DNA of 64,000 bases from Leifsonia sp. Root112D2. Lineage in GTDB: Bacteria; Actinomycetota; Actinomycetes; Actinomycetales; Microbacteriaceae. The DNA is taken from assembly GCF_001424905.1 (NCBI RefSeq), contig NZ_LMCU01000001.1:2597480-2661479 (forward strand), written 5' to 3'. The translations under genes were made by a program, and so were the position numbers. This document shows, piece by piece, positions 14,657 through 25,060 of this stretch. Position 1 is the first letter of the stretch. Each line of letters opens with the position of its first letter. The notes under the pieces were generated by a model. The model saw nothing but the letters and a program-made list of their open reading frames with translations, did no database searches and was not told where the DNA came from.

Positions 14657-16351
14657 GTGTTGATAGCCCTCCTGCGTGCATCCGGCCGCAATGCTGTTGC
14701 CGTGCAGATCGATGAGCACGGAGAGATGCTCGACACCCCGCAGCAGGTGGCTGCCAGCGACCTGGCCGCGTTCGTGGCGCGCATGGAACAGAATGACCCA
14801 CGCTGGGTGTGGCACGACACCTCGGTCTGGTATCCACGCCTGCTCAAGGCGGGAGTGCGCGTGCGCCGCTGCGTCGACCTGCGGCTCTGCCACGTCATAT
14901 TGCGGGCGTCCTCGCTCTGTGCCGACTCACCGTTGGCGTTGGCGCCGCCCTCCGCGTGGGATTCCGGTGCAGCAGCGGTGATCGAGGCCACGGCACTGCC
15001 CCAGACGGCGCTCTTCGACCTGGATGCTTTCGATGACACCGCAGAAGAGGCTCCCGACGACACCATCGCCGAGTACGCACGGCAGAGTGCGACAGTCGCC
15101 GCATCGGCCGGTCCCGGGCGTTTGCGGCTCCTGCTCGCGGCGGAATCGGCGGGCGCCTTGATCGCCGCCGAACTGCGCCATGCCGGTCTGCCTTGGCGAG
15201 TCGACGTGCACGACCGCCTGCTCACGGAGCTTCTGGGAAGTCGGCCGACGCCCGGCACCCGCCCGCAGCGGCTCGAACAGCTTCTGGGGCGCGTGCGAGC
15301 CGAACTCGCGGCACCATCGCTCAATCCGGATTCACCAGGGGAGTTGCTGAAGGCGCTGGCGCGCGCAGATTTGAACGTGACGAGCACGCGCTCCTGGGAA
15401 CTGAAAAAAATCGAACACCCCTCCATCGAGCCGTTGCTCGAGTACAAGAAGCTCGCGCGGCTTCTGAGTGCCAACGGATGGGCGTGGATGGAGGTCTGGG
15501 TGCATAATGGCCGCTTTCACCCCGACTATGTGCCCGGCGGCGTTGTGACGGGTCGCTGGGCCACGCGAGGCGGCGGTGCGCTGCAGCTTCCCAGGCAGGT
15601 GCGTGGGGCGGTCGTTGCAGACGATGGATGGAAGCTGGTGGTGGCGGATGCGGCACAGCTGGAACCACGCATCCTCGCCGGCCTCGCACACGACATGGCC
15701 ATGGCCGACGCCGGGCGCGGCACAGACCTGTACGCGGGAATCGTCGACTCCGGCGCTGTCGACACCAGGCCGCATGCCAAGGTGGCGATGCTGGGGGCCA
15801 TGTACGGCGCGACCACGGGGGAGAGCGGGCGCCTGATGCCCGCACTGACCCGCGCCTTTCCCCGGGCTATCCGGCTGGTGGAAGACGCGGCTCGCGCGGG
15901 TGAACGCGGGGAGATCGTGACCTCCAGGCTCGGCCGTAGTTCGCCGCGGCCCTCGGCGGCGTGGGGTGAGACGCAGGCGCGGGCATCCGGCGTGGATGCG
16001 ACACCGGCCGACGAGCGGCGGGCACGCGGCCAGGCGCGAGACTGGGGGCGCTTCACCCGCAATTTCGTGGTGCAGGCGAGCGCCGCCGAGTGGGCGCTGT
16101 GCTGGATGGCGCAGCTGCGCACCCGGCTGACGGCGCTGGCCGCGCCCGGCTCTCGCGTGGAGCACGGGCCGCATCTCGTCTATTTTCTGCACGACGAGGT
16201 GATTGTTCATACGCCCGCTGAACTCGCGCCGGATGTCGCTGCGGCCGTTGTAGACGCGGCGAACGCGGCCGGGCGGCAGCTCTTCGGGGATTTTCCCGTC
16301 GATTTTCCCGTGACGACGGCCGTCGTCGATTCCTACGCCGAGGCGAAGTGA
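14657..16351 (+). CDS. Minimal family-A DNA polymerase (bifunctional 3'-5' exonuclease/DNA polymerase family)
   Basis: 564 residues from a GTG at 14657. The N-terminal ~180 residues correspond to the exonuclease-like domain, but the DEDD acidic motifs are not obvious. The polymerase domain has motif A VVADAAQLEPRI (Asp331, Glu336), motif B RPHAKVAMLGAMYG (Arg371, Lys375, Leu379, Tyr383) and motif C FLHDEVIVH (His512-Asp513-Glu514). It lacks the 5' nuclease of Pol I and is much shorter than full PolA. This family occurs beside normal PolA in many actinobacteria and is presumed to act in repair. Leu at 379 replaces the Phe of Pol I motif B. Confidence 0.85.
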   Translation: MLIALLRASGRNAVAVQIDEHGEMLDTPQQVAASDLAAFVARMEQNDPRWVWHDTSVWYPRLLKAGVRVRRCVDLRLCHVILRASSLCADSPLALAPPSAWDSGAAAVIEATALPQTALFDLDAFDDTAEEAPDDTIAEYARQSATVAASAGPGRLRLLLAAESAGALIAAELRHAGLPWRVDVHDRLLTELLGSRPTPGTRPQRLEQLLGRVRAELAAPSLNPDSPGELLKALARADLNVTSTRSWELKKIEHPSIEPLLEYKKLARLLSANGWAWMEVWVHNGRFHPDYVPGGVVTGRWATRGGGALQLPRQVRGAVVADDGWKLVVADAAQLEPRILAGLAHDMAMADAGRGTDLYAGIVDSGAVDTRPHAKVAMLGAMYGATTGESGRLMPALTRAFPRAIRLVEDAARAGERGEIVTSRLGRSSPRPSAAWGETQARASGVDATPADERRARGQARDWGRFTRNFVVQASAAEWALCWMAQLRTRLTALAAPGSRVEHGPHLVYFLHDEVIVHTPAELAPDVAAAVVDAANAAGRQLFGDFPVDFPVTTAVVDSYAEAK

Positions 16352-16421
16352 GCTCAGCGATACGGGAAGAAAGCTGTGTCGAAGTTGGTTGTTGTCGGTG
16401 GCCTGAAAGAGGATGGACACC

Positions 16422-17273
16422 ATGACCGACACCGCCACAGCAGCCACCGACCCGCGCGCGCTTCTGGCCGTCTACCGAGAACGTCGTGACCTTGCGGTGA
16501 CGCAGCCGAAGGGCAGTCTCGCGCTCGTGAACACACAGTGGATCACGGGTGACGCGGATGCCCCGGGCCAGCCGGTGTGGGGCATTCCCGGCCTGTGGTC
16601 GCCGCTGCCTGCCGGGCAGTCCGGGCTGAAGGTCGAGGCAGCAGCATCCGACAACATCGTCGTCGACGGCGTGCTCGTCGACGGCTCAGCGGTGGTGCGC
16701 GGTAAGGATGACGCTGCGCCCGGCGAGGTTGTCTTCAGCGACACCGTCACGGGCTTTGTGATTGCCGGCGACGAGGGCTACGCCCTGCGGGTGTGGGATG
16801 CGAATTCGGAAGAGATCCAGAAGTTCGGCACGATTGACGCCTTCGAGTACAACCCCGAGTGGGTCATCCAGGGCGCCTTCACGCCCAATGACGGGGGAGT
16901 GACCGTCGGCTTCGAACACCTCAAAGACGATGGCAAGACGCGCGAGATGGTTGTGCCCGGTGAGATCACCTTCTCGAAAGACGGGGTCGACTACAACCTG
17001 GCCGCGTTCAGGGCCGGTCGTGCACTGCAACTCGTCTTCGCGGATGCCACGAGTGGCGACTCCACGTACTCTGTCGGCCGCTTCCTGTTCGTGGCGCCAA
17101 ATTCTGATGGCACCATCACCCTCGACTTCAACCGCGCCGTGCTGCCCCCCTGTGCGTTCAGCTACAACTTCAACTGCCCGATGCCGCCGAAGCAGAACCG
17201 CTTCACGGTGCCGATCGAGGCCGGCGAGAAGAACGTGCTCACCACAGAAGGCACCCTCCTCCACGCCGAGTAG
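16422..17273 (+). CDS. DUF1684 family protein
   Basis: 283 residues from the ATG at 16422, ten bases after GAAAGAGG; the ATG at 16413 touches that site and is less likely. The C-terminal signature DFNRAVLPPCAFSYNFNCPMPP, followed by RFTVPIEAGEK, is the hallmark of DUF1684. The middle carries the usual WDANSEEIQKFGTIDAF and TYSVGRFLFV stretches. No signal peptide or membrane segment is seen. The function of the family is not established. Its stop is 2 bases from the end of the convergent permease gene. Confidence 0.88.
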   Translation: MTDTATAATDPRALLAVYRERRDLAVTQPKGSLALVNTQWITGDADAPGQPVWGIPGLWSPLPAGQSGLKVEAAASDNIVVDGVLVDGSAVVRGKDDAAPGEVVFSDTVTGFVIAGDEGYALRVWDANSEEIQKFGTIDAFEYNPEWVIQGAFTPNDGGVTVGFEHLKDDGKTREMVVPGEITFSKDGVDYNLAAFRAGRALQLVFADATSGDSTYSVGRFLFVAPNSDGTITLDFNRAVLPPCAFSYNFNCPMPPKQNRFTVPIEAGEKNVLTTEGTLLHAE

Positions 17274-17275
17274 GA

Positions 17276-20112
17276 CTATTCAATAGCCGCCCGCCGAAAG
17301 TCACTCCGACCGCGCCCGGTGAACACCCACGTCGCCCCGGCGATCACCAACGGCATGAGCACCGCCGTCGCACCGATCTGCAGCCACGGCGCAGTGAACG
17401 TCGTTCCCGACCCCGGCAGCGTCAGCGCGAGCGCCGGCACAAGCCCAACGGCCGCACCGAGCACGGCTCCCGTCCCCGTGAGCACCACCGCCTGCCAGAA
17501 CCCGAATCCGCGCCGCACGCGCGGGCTGGCCCCGACGGCCGTGAGAGCCGCCTGGTCCTTTCGACCATCGGCTCGCGCGAGCCCGATCGCCACGGCAGCC
17601 GCCCCAATCGCTATGAGGCCGGCAAGCCCGAGCAGCGCCCAGGCCCACGCTCCTGCAGAGGCGGCCGGACCGCGCTCGACGTCGGTGTAGAAGCCGCCGG
17701 GAACGCCGACGATCACGTCGATCGCCTGGTTAAGTGCGTCGATTTGGTCCTGCGTCACCGGGGTCTTCGTCGAAGCGAGCACGAGTTGATCGTTATAGTC
17801 GAGCCCGAGTGAATGCGCGGTGGCCGGTGAGATGAAGATTCCGTAGGGCAGCGAGTGGGTGGTCTTCTGCACGACCGCATCGATGGTTGTCGACTTCGTC
17901 GCGGGCGGAGGCTTCTCTCCGTTGGATTTGGCCCAATAACTCGTCGGCCACCAAGAAATCGTGACGTGATGATCGTTGACGTATTGCGGATGTAGAGCTA
18001 CAGCGCCATGGCCGGCGAGCGCAGCGAGAGCATCCGCGCTCGGTGTCGTGCCGATTACGAGCGCAAGGTCGCCTGCGTCGCCGACCCATATCTGTCTGCT
18101 GCCATCGCCTGACATATCCGAACGCGCATAGTGGTCTTCGCACCTCCAGTCCGCCTGCGCCTCTTCATAGGCCTTCGTGCCGGGCGTCACGGCGTCAGCG
18201 TTGTAGTTCGCACCGGTGGACGCCGCCGGACATTCATTCGCTGCGGGGATCGTCAACGCGGGTAAGAGTAGTCCCGGGTCGGCCGGGGGAACTGAAGGAT
18301 CAGAAAAGCCAAGGCTCGCGGGATCTGGAACGGCTTCCAACGAGGCAACGTGTGCGACGTCGAGACTCGACCGCGTGGCAGCGACGACCTCCTGTGCATT
18401 CACCGTCTTCTCCCCGCTCGCCCCCCAGTAATTCAGCGAGAGGCGTGCCTGGCCGGGTGCCGCTCGATACTGATAGTTCGCACGGTTGGTCGTCTCCGAG
18501 CTGCTGATCATGGCCATGGCGAAGACCGCGACGAACACGGTTGTCATCACGACGGCGAGTGCCGGAACGCTGCGCCCGGGATTACGGGCCGCGTCCCGGG
18601 CCGCGAGACGGCTGGCTACCCCGGCGCGGGAAAACAGCCGTGCGAGAACCCGCAACATCAGGCCGCTGCACAGAATGAGCCCGAGCTGAATGAGGATCGG
18701 GCCGCCGATGAGCATTCCTGTGATGACCCAGCTCAGCGGGCCGGACTTTCCGCCGGTGTTCGCCGAGACGGGTGAGAACAGCAACGCTCCGCCAGAGATG
18801 CCCATCACGAAACCAACCACCACGAGGATGAGGCCGAAGACCGGTCGCCGACGCCTGATCGGTGTCGGTCGTCTGGCGCCGCGCAGCGCAGCGACGATGT
18901 CGATGCGGGAGGCCCGAACCGCAGGCACGAGGGCCCCGATCCAACCGATCACGATGGCGGCGAGGGCGATGCCGATCATGGCGGGCCACCACAGGTGATA
19001 TCCCCAGTATCGGGTGGCGTTGCCGTCGACGGTGAGCACCATGAAGAGCGACCCAATACCGATCCCTGCCCCGACCCCAATCACCCCACCGACTGCACCG
19101 AGCACTACACCGTTTGCCGTGATGATCGAGAGCAGCGTCGAACGCGGCGCGCCGACGCTCGCGACTGTGGCCAGTGAGCGCTCCTGTGCCCGGGCACCGA
19201 CCATGAAGGCCGCTCCCGCAAGGAGCGTGACTTCCAGCAGCGCGAAGGCCACGATGATGCCGGCCATCACGAACTGAATACTCAGGGAGGAAGAACCGCC
19301 GAAACTGCCGTTGTACTCACTCGGTTTTGGCGGATCCAGAAGCACGGCTCGGGAGTAGACCAAAGCCCCCTGCTTGTTCAGCGCCTTTACTCCGCTCCAG
19401 TCGATCACCGTATCGGGAAGATAGGCGGTCGCCTGGGGATTCTTCAGAAGATCACTCGTGTCGCCGAACGCGCTGGGCAGACCATAGAGTGTCTCGGTTG
19501 AATCGGCATGGGCGCGATCGTCCATTTCCCCGACTACCGTGACGGTGCGTGCGACGGGTGCGAGAAGCTCGACATGACCGCCAAGTTGTACACCGAGGCG
19601 GCTCAGTGCGCCGGAGGTGGCGAGCACCTCGTCCGCTCGGTTCGGTGCACGACCGTCGATGATCGCGTACGCACCCCCGAGCGTCTTGTCCCACGTTTCG
19701 CCTTCTTGGGTGTTCATCGTTCCAACGCCACCCCTGGTCTTCAGGGTGACGGCAGAGTCGGCTACGGGGATCAGCCGGGTTCCCGCCGGGAAGAGCTCGT
19801 CGAGCGTGCGGTGCCCGGACCGTGCCGGTGTGGAGGAGGAGGCTTCGCCGGATGCCCAATTGTTCGTTGTTGGATCCTGCTCGAGGCCGGCATTGGGGTC
19901 CGCAACGATTTGCACGGAGGCCTGCGTGTGTCCGAGTTCGATGGTGAGCTTCTCGCTTGTCGTGGCAATCGTGCTTGGGAGTACCAGCATCACCGCGGCC
20001 ATGCCTGCGACCGGTAGCGCGATGAGCGCGACGATGAGTGCGCTGCGGCCGGGGGAGCGCAGGCTGGAGCGGCGGGCGATGCGCAGGGAAATGCGCAGGC
20101 GAGCGAGCCGGC

Positions 20113-20116
<4 letters not shown>
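17276..20116 (-). CDS. FtsX-like ABC transporter permease
   Basis: 946 residues. An N-terminal membrane helix (about 24-45, ALIVALIALPVAGMAAVMLV) is followed by a large extracellular domain, a first FtsX module of helices at about 270-400, a linker rich in Arg (GARRPTPIRRRRP), helices at about 425-540, a second extracellular domain (about 560-830) and three C-terminal helices. This duplicated MacB/FtsX plan fits mechanotransmission-type ABC systems that move or release substrates at the outer face instead of pumping small molecules. Coupled by a 4-base overlap to the ATPase gene. Confidence 0.85.
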
Positions 20117-20858
<742 letters not shown>

Positions 20859-20862
<4 letters not shown>

Positions 20863-21485
20863 CGCGCGTTCTCGCCCTCGCGCTCGGCTGCGGTCTGTTT
20901 GACGGGTCGCCCGCGTTTCGGCGTCTCGGTGCTCAGAGGCAATGCCTCGGCGACACCGGCGGCGGATGCGCGTGCCAGCCGGGTCTCGGAATGGTCGAGC
21001 CAGCGCACCTCAGCCTCGGCCTGGAAGATGAGCGAATCCATCACGAGCAGCCCAGCAAGGTCTTCGGCAGACTCCGGGTCATCGGATGCGTTCTTCGCCT
21101 TCGTCAGATCCTGCAGCATGCGCAGACTCGCCGCCCGCTGCACCTGGATGACATCGGAGATATTGATGCCGGGTAGCGTCACGGCGATGGCCAGCTTGAT
21201 CGCGAGTTCATCACGGGTGGCGGCGGAGCGCATCACGGGGGAGCCGAGCCAACCGGAGACCTCGGCCGTGCCGGCATCCGTTATCGCGTAGTACACATGG
21301 CCTTCGGTATCGGTGTTGGCCTTGGCCACGAGACCGTCGCGTTCAAGTCGATCGAGGGTGTTGTAGATCTGGCCGACATTGAGCGGCCAGGTGGAACCGG
21401 TGCGACGGTCGAACTCGCTGCGCAGCTGATAGCCGTAGCACGGCCCCTGGTTCAGAATGGCGAGCAGGCTTTGGCGAATGGACAC
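20859..21485 (-). CDS. PadR-family transcriptional regulator
   Basis: 208 residues, GTG start with GGAGGA four bases upstream. The winged helix reads LLAILNQGPCYGYQLRSEFDRRTGSTW and NVGQIYNTLDRLERDGLVAK, the PadR signature, followed by a YAITDAG wing. The C-terminal part (about 85-190) is helical and would form the dimer interface. First gene of the ABC operon; PadR proteins usually repress the operon they head and are released by the drug or signal. A GTATA-GA-TATAC palindrome 57 bases upstream is a plausible operator. Confidence 0.9.
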
Positions 21486-21541
21486 GATTCCTCCGTTGCA
21501 ACGCGTGCCGAGTATGTGGCTACGCAGTATTTAGTAACACA

Positions 21542-21553
21542 GTATAGATATAC
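21542..21553. promoter_or_regulatory. Palindrome GTATA-ga-TATAC upstream of the PadR operon
   Basis: Inverted repeat with 5-bp arms. On the minus strand it includes TATACT, a likely -10 of the PadR operon, so binding here would block transcription. CAGTAT occurs twice nearby (15-base period). Inferred to be the PadR operator. Confidence 0.45.
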
Positions 21554-21606
21554 CGGGAATGCATGCACCATTCGCAACGGGCACGGCGTGTCGCTGAATA
21601 ACAGCC

Positions 21607-21636
21607 TTGTCATTTGCACGCTGACTGAGGCATAAT
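21607..21636 (+). promoter_or_regulatory. Probable promoter of the DUF3145 gene
   Basis: TTGTCA (21607-21612), an 18-base spacer and CATAAT (21631-21636), about 118 bases before the start codon. It fits the vegetative consensus and lies in the A+T-rich gap between the PadR and DUF3145 genes. Confidence 0.45.
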
Positions 21637-21753
21637 TCGTAGTAGCGACGCGAGTCGTCACAATTTCATACCGTTTCCATTCATACCGTGTCGCAAGGCA
21701 TCCGTTCGTCAGGTCGTTGGGGAAGACGCACCACAAACGAACGGAGAGAGATC

Positions 21754-22257
21754 ATGGCGGCACAGGTAGCGCGAGGGGTGCTTTACGTGCACTCCTCTCC
21801 TCGCGCGCTCTGCCCACACATTGAGTGGGCTGCAGGGCGCGCCATTGGTCGCGCCGTGAACTTCACGTGGGACGAGCAGCCGGTGCTCAAGGGTTCGCAG
21901 CGTGCCGAGTTCTATTGGGAAGGGCCTCCGGGAACCGGCGCGGCGATCGCATCCGCTTTGCGTGGATGGGAGCACCTGCGTTACGAGGTGACGGAAGACG
22001 CCGGCCTGGGCAATGATGGAGCCCGCTGGCTGCACACACCAGACCTCGGCATCTTCTTCGCCCAGACCGACACCGCGGGCAATGTGGTGATTGCGGAGGA
22101 CCGCGTTCGTTATGCCATGGAGGTGGCCGGAACGAACGCCCTCGAACTGCACCGCGAGTTGCGCCTCGCGCTCGGCCAGGCGTGGGACGACGAGCTCGAG
22201 CCCTTCCGTTACGCCGGCGACGCCACGGCCGTCACCTGGCTGCACCAGGTGGGCTGA
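21754..22257 (+). CDS. DUF3145 family protein
   Basis: 167 residues from the ATG at 21754, behind GGAGAGAG. Opens with ARGVLYVHSSPRALCPHIEWAAG and carries FTWDEQPVLKGSQRAEFYWEGPPGTGA, the recognisable core of DUF3145. The family is confined to actinobacteria and is usually found next to the fab gene cluster, as here, where it converges on fabF. The function is unknown; the gene order suggests a link to lipid metabolism. No signal peptide or membrane helix. Confidence 0.88.
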   Translation: MAAQVARGVLYVHSSPRALCPHIEWAAGRAIGRAVNFTWDEQPVLKGSQRAEFYWEGPPGTGAAIASALRGWEHLRYEVTEDAGLGNDGARWLHTPDLGIFFAQTDTAGNVVIAEDRVRYAMEVAGTNALELHRELRLALGQAWDDELEPFRYAGDATAVTWLHQVG

Positions 22258-22344
22258 TCGTGAGCTAGCGAGAACACTGACCTCCCAGGGAGGAGACGCG
22301 ACAGGCGGTTCTCCGCGACTGCGCTTTTCACCTTGGTGACAAGA

Positions 22345-22381
22345 AAAGACCCCGACCGGTGGCTTCCCGGTCGGGGTCTTT
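22345..22381. terminator. Bidirectional terminator between DUF3145 and fabF
   Basis: A 15-bp perfect stem, AAAGACCCCGACCGG / CCGGTCGGGGTCTTT, with a 7-base loop, flanked by A-rich and T-rich ends on each side. It can end transcription from both converging genes. Confidence 0.92.
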
Positions 22382-22395
22382 CTTTGTGTTCAGTC

Positions 22396-23634
22396 TCAGA
22401 CGGAGCGGATGGCGATGACGGCGTTGTGGCCGCCGAAGCCGAACGAGTTGCTGATCGCCAGCAGGTCACCGGCGGGCAGCGCGCGTGGCGAGGTGACGAC
22501 GTCGAGCGGGATGGCGGGATCCTGCTCGGTGAGGTTGATCGTCGGCGGCGCAGTGCGCTCGTGCAGCGCGAGGATGGTGAAGATCGCCTCGAGCGCGCCG
22601 GTGCCGCCCAGCAGATGACCGGTCGCACCCTTCGTCGCCGAGACCGGAATGTCGTGGAGCCGATCTCCGAAGGCCACCTTGAGGGCGGCGTACTCGGCGA
22701 TGTCACCGACCGGGGTGCTCGTCGCATGGGCGTTGATGTGCGCGACGTCGTCGGGACTCGCGCCCGCCTGTTCGAGCGCGAGCGCGACAGCACGCGAGGC
22801 GCCGCGTCCTTCGGGGTCGTTCGCCGTGATGTGGTACGAGTCTGCTGTGACGCCGCCGCCGGCCACCTCCGCGTAGATTCTGGCGCCGCGGGCGAGCGCG
22901 TGCTCCTCCGTCTCCATGACGAGGCTTGCTGCACCCTCGCCCATCACGAATCCGTCGCGGTCGACGTTGTACGGCCTGGAGGCGGTCTCGGGCGAGTCAT
23001 TCCGCTTGGAGAGCGCCTGCATCGAGGAGAAGGAAGCGAGAGTGATCGGGTGGATGGCCGACTCGGTGCCACCGGCGATGATCACGTCGGCGAGGCCCAG
23101 CTGCAGGTGTTCGTACGCATTGGCGATCGATTCGGTGCTCGAGGCGCAGGCGGATGCGACGGTGCGGGCGAAGGCGCGCGCATGGAAGCTCATGGAGATG
23201 GCAGCGGATGCCGCGTTCGGCATCAGCATCGGCACCGTCATGGGCAGAACCCGGCGGGGGCCTCTCTCACGCAGGGTGTCCCAGGCGTCGAGGAGGCTCC
23301 ACAGTCCGCCGATGCCGGTCGCGTAGTCGACGCCGAGTCGCTCAGGATCCACCTCGGGAGCTCCGGCATCCGCCCAGGCCTCACGAGCGGAGATGACCGC
23401 AAACTGTGAGGAAGGGTCGAGCCGCTTGGCTTCCGGGCGCGCGAGAACCTCTTCCGGCCGCACCTTCGCCTCGGCGGCGAAGGTGACGGGAAGCTCGTAC
23501 TGGTCGATCCAGTCGTGGGTCAGCGAGTGCACGCCGGACTCGCCGGCAAGCAGGGCCTTCCAGGTGTCGGCGACGTTTCCGCCGAGGGGAGAGCTGGCGC
23601 CCAGCCCGGTGACAACAATTTTCTTGGGGGTCAT
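22396..23634 (-). CDS. fabF: Beta-ketoacyl-ACP synthase II
   Basis: 412 residues from the ATG at 23634 (MTPKKIVVTGLG). The catalytic triad is complete: Cys163 in TVASACASSTESI, His303 in HINAHATSTPVGD and His340 in KGATGHLLGGTGALEAIF. It condenses malonyl-ACP with acyl-ACP in each elongation cycle of fatty acid synthesis. Last gene of the fab cluster, 111 bases after acpP, with a stem-loop in the gap that could lower its expression relative to acpP. Confidence 0.95.
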   Translation of the reverse strand: MTPKKIVVTGLGASSPLGGNVADTWKALLAGESGVHSLTHDWIDQYELPVTFAAEAKVRPEEVLARPEAKRLDPSSQFAVISAREAWADAGAPEVDPERLGVDYATGIGGLWSLLDAWDTLRERGPRRVLPMTVPMLMPNAASAAISMSFHARAFARTVASACASSTESIANAYEHLQLGLADVIIAGGTESAIHPITLASFSSMQALSKRNDSPETASRPYNVDRDGFVMGEGAASLVMETEEHALARGARIYAEVAGGGVTADSYHITANDPEGRGASRAVALALEQAGASPDDVAHINAHATSTPVGDIAEYAALKVAFGDRLHDIPVSATKGATGHLLGGTGALEAIFTILALHERTAPPTINLTEQDPAIPLDVVTSPRALPAGDLLAISNSFGFGGHNAVIAIRSV

Positions 23635-23693
23635 GACGGTAACTCTCCGTGGGTCAAACAGAAGCGAACGCGATGGCAGTCGTGCTGATGACA

Positions 23694-23732
23694 CGCGACG
23701 GCCGCCCGGAGAACCCGGACGGGCCGCGCGTC
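23694..23732 (-). other. Stem-loop between acpP and fabF
   Basis: On the minus strand, a G+C-rich imperfect hairpin built from GCGCGGCCCG and CCGGGCGGCC sequences around the loop TTCT. It lies right after the acpP stop. It could protect the acpP message or partly terminate before fabF, consistent with the higher demand for ACP. Confidence 0.4.
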
Positions 23733-23745
23733 ACAAAGATGATGC

Positions 23746-23994
23746 TTAGGCCTGTGCCTTGACGATGAAGTTGACGGCGTCGCCCACGGTCTTGAGGTTC
23801 TTAACCTCTTCGTCGGGGATCTTCACGTCGAACTTGTCCTCGGCGTTGACCACGATGGTCATCATCGAGATCGAGTCGATGTCGAGGTCGTCGGTGAACG
23901 ACTTGTCCAGCTCAACCGTGTCGGTTGCGATGCCAGTCTCGTCGTTGATGAGTTCGGCCAGGCCGGCAAGAACTTCTTCGGTGGACAATGCCAT
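23746..23994 (-). CDS. acpP: Acyl carrier protein
   Basis: 82 residues from the ATG at 23994, with AAGGAG upstream. The phosphopantetheine attachment Ser41 sits in DDLDIDSISMMTIV, the standard helix II motif. Acidic overall, as expected. It carries growing acyl chains between FabD, FabH and FabF, all encoded in the same cluster. Gap to fabH is 40 bases. Confidence 0.96.
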   Translation of the reverse strand: MALSTEEVLAGLAELINDETGIATDTVELDKSFTDDLDIDSISMMTIVVNAEDKFDVKIPDEEVKNLKTVGDAVNFIVKAQA

Positions 23995-24034
23995 GTTGTT
24001 TCTCCTTGGTGGTGTCGTTTGACCGTGAACAATC

Positions 24035-25039
24035 TTACGGGAGGACGACGACCTGCGCGCCGAACACGAGGCCTGCCCCGAATCCGATCTGCAGGGCGAG
24101 TCCGCCGCTGAGTTCCGGATGCTCTTCGAGCAGCCGGTGGGTCGCCAGCGGAATCGAGGCGGCCGAGGTGTTACCGGTCGTGGCGATGTCGCGGGCACGC
24201 ACCACGCTGTCGGGCAGCTTGAGTTGCTTCGCGAGCTCGTCGATGATGCGCATATTGGCCTGATGGGGGATGAACGCCGACAGCTGGTCGCTCGTGATGC
24301 CGGCTACGACGAGAGCCTGGGCCGCGACCTTCGCCATGTCCCAGACGGCCCAGCGGAAGACCGTCTGGCCTTCCTGGCGCAGCGTCGGCCATTCGACCTC
24401 ACCGCGGCGGTACTGCTGAATGGTGCCGTTCATGCCTATCGTGTCCCACTTGGACCCGTCCGAACCCCACACCGTCTGGGAGATGCCCGGGGTGTCGCTC
24501 GGACCTATTACCGCGGCCCCTGCACCGTCGCCGAGGAGGAAGGAGATGCTGCGGTCGGTGGGGTCGACGATGTCGGAGAGCTTCTCTGCCCCGACCACGA
24601 GCGCATAGTTCGAGACGCCCGACTTGATGAGGGCGTCGGCCTGGGCTATCGCGTATGCATAGCCGGCGCAGGCGGCGCTGATGTCGTACGCCGCCGCGGG
24701 GCTGGCCTTGACCCGCTCGGCGAGCAGTGTCGCCATGGACGGGGTGGGCATTGTGTTGCTGATGGTGGCCACGATGACCAGATCGATGTCGGCGGCGTTG
24801 ATGCCGGAGCGCTTGATGGCCTCGAGTGAGGCATCCGTTGCCAGGTCGACCGCGAGAATGTCCTGGCTGGCCCGCTTGCGGGTGATGATGCCGGTGCGCT
24901 GCTGGATCCACTCGTCGGAGGAGTCGATCGGGCCGATGAGGTCGGCGTTGGGCACCGTGAGATCACCCCTCGCTGCGCCAACGGAAAGAATACGGGTGTA
25001 CCGAGCACCGTCGGAGGCCTTGATCTGTGGGTGAGTCAT
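24035..25039 (-). CDS. fabH: Beta-ketoacyl-ACP synthase III
   Basis: 334 residues. Catalytic Cys124 in ISAACAGYAYAI, His259 in FIPHQANMRII and Asn290 in TTGNTSAASIPLA form the FabH triad. It starts fatty acid synthesis by condensing an acyl-CoA primer with malonyl-ACP. In actinobacteria the primers are often branched short-chain CoAs, which gives iso/anteiso lipids; this is known of the group, not shown here. The start lies 21 bases after the fabD stop. Confidence 0.95.
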   Translation of the reverse strand: MTHPQIKASDGARYTRILSVGAARGDLTVPNADLIGPIDSSDEWIQQRTGIITRKRASQDILAVDLATDASLEAIKRSGINAADIDLVIVATISNTMPTPSMATLLAERVKASPAAAYDISAACAGYAYAIAQADALIKSGVSNYALVVGAEKLSDIVDPTDRSISFLLGDGAGAAVIGPSDTPGISQTVWGSDGSKWDTIGMNGTIQQYRRGEVEWPTLRQEGQTVFRWAVWDMAKVAAQALVVAGITSDQLSAFIPHQANMRIIDELAKQLKLPDSVVRARDIATTGNTSAASIPLATHRLLEEHPELSGGLALQIGFGAGLVFGAQVVVLP

Positions 25040-25060
25040 CGTGTGCTTTCTCTGGGTTCT

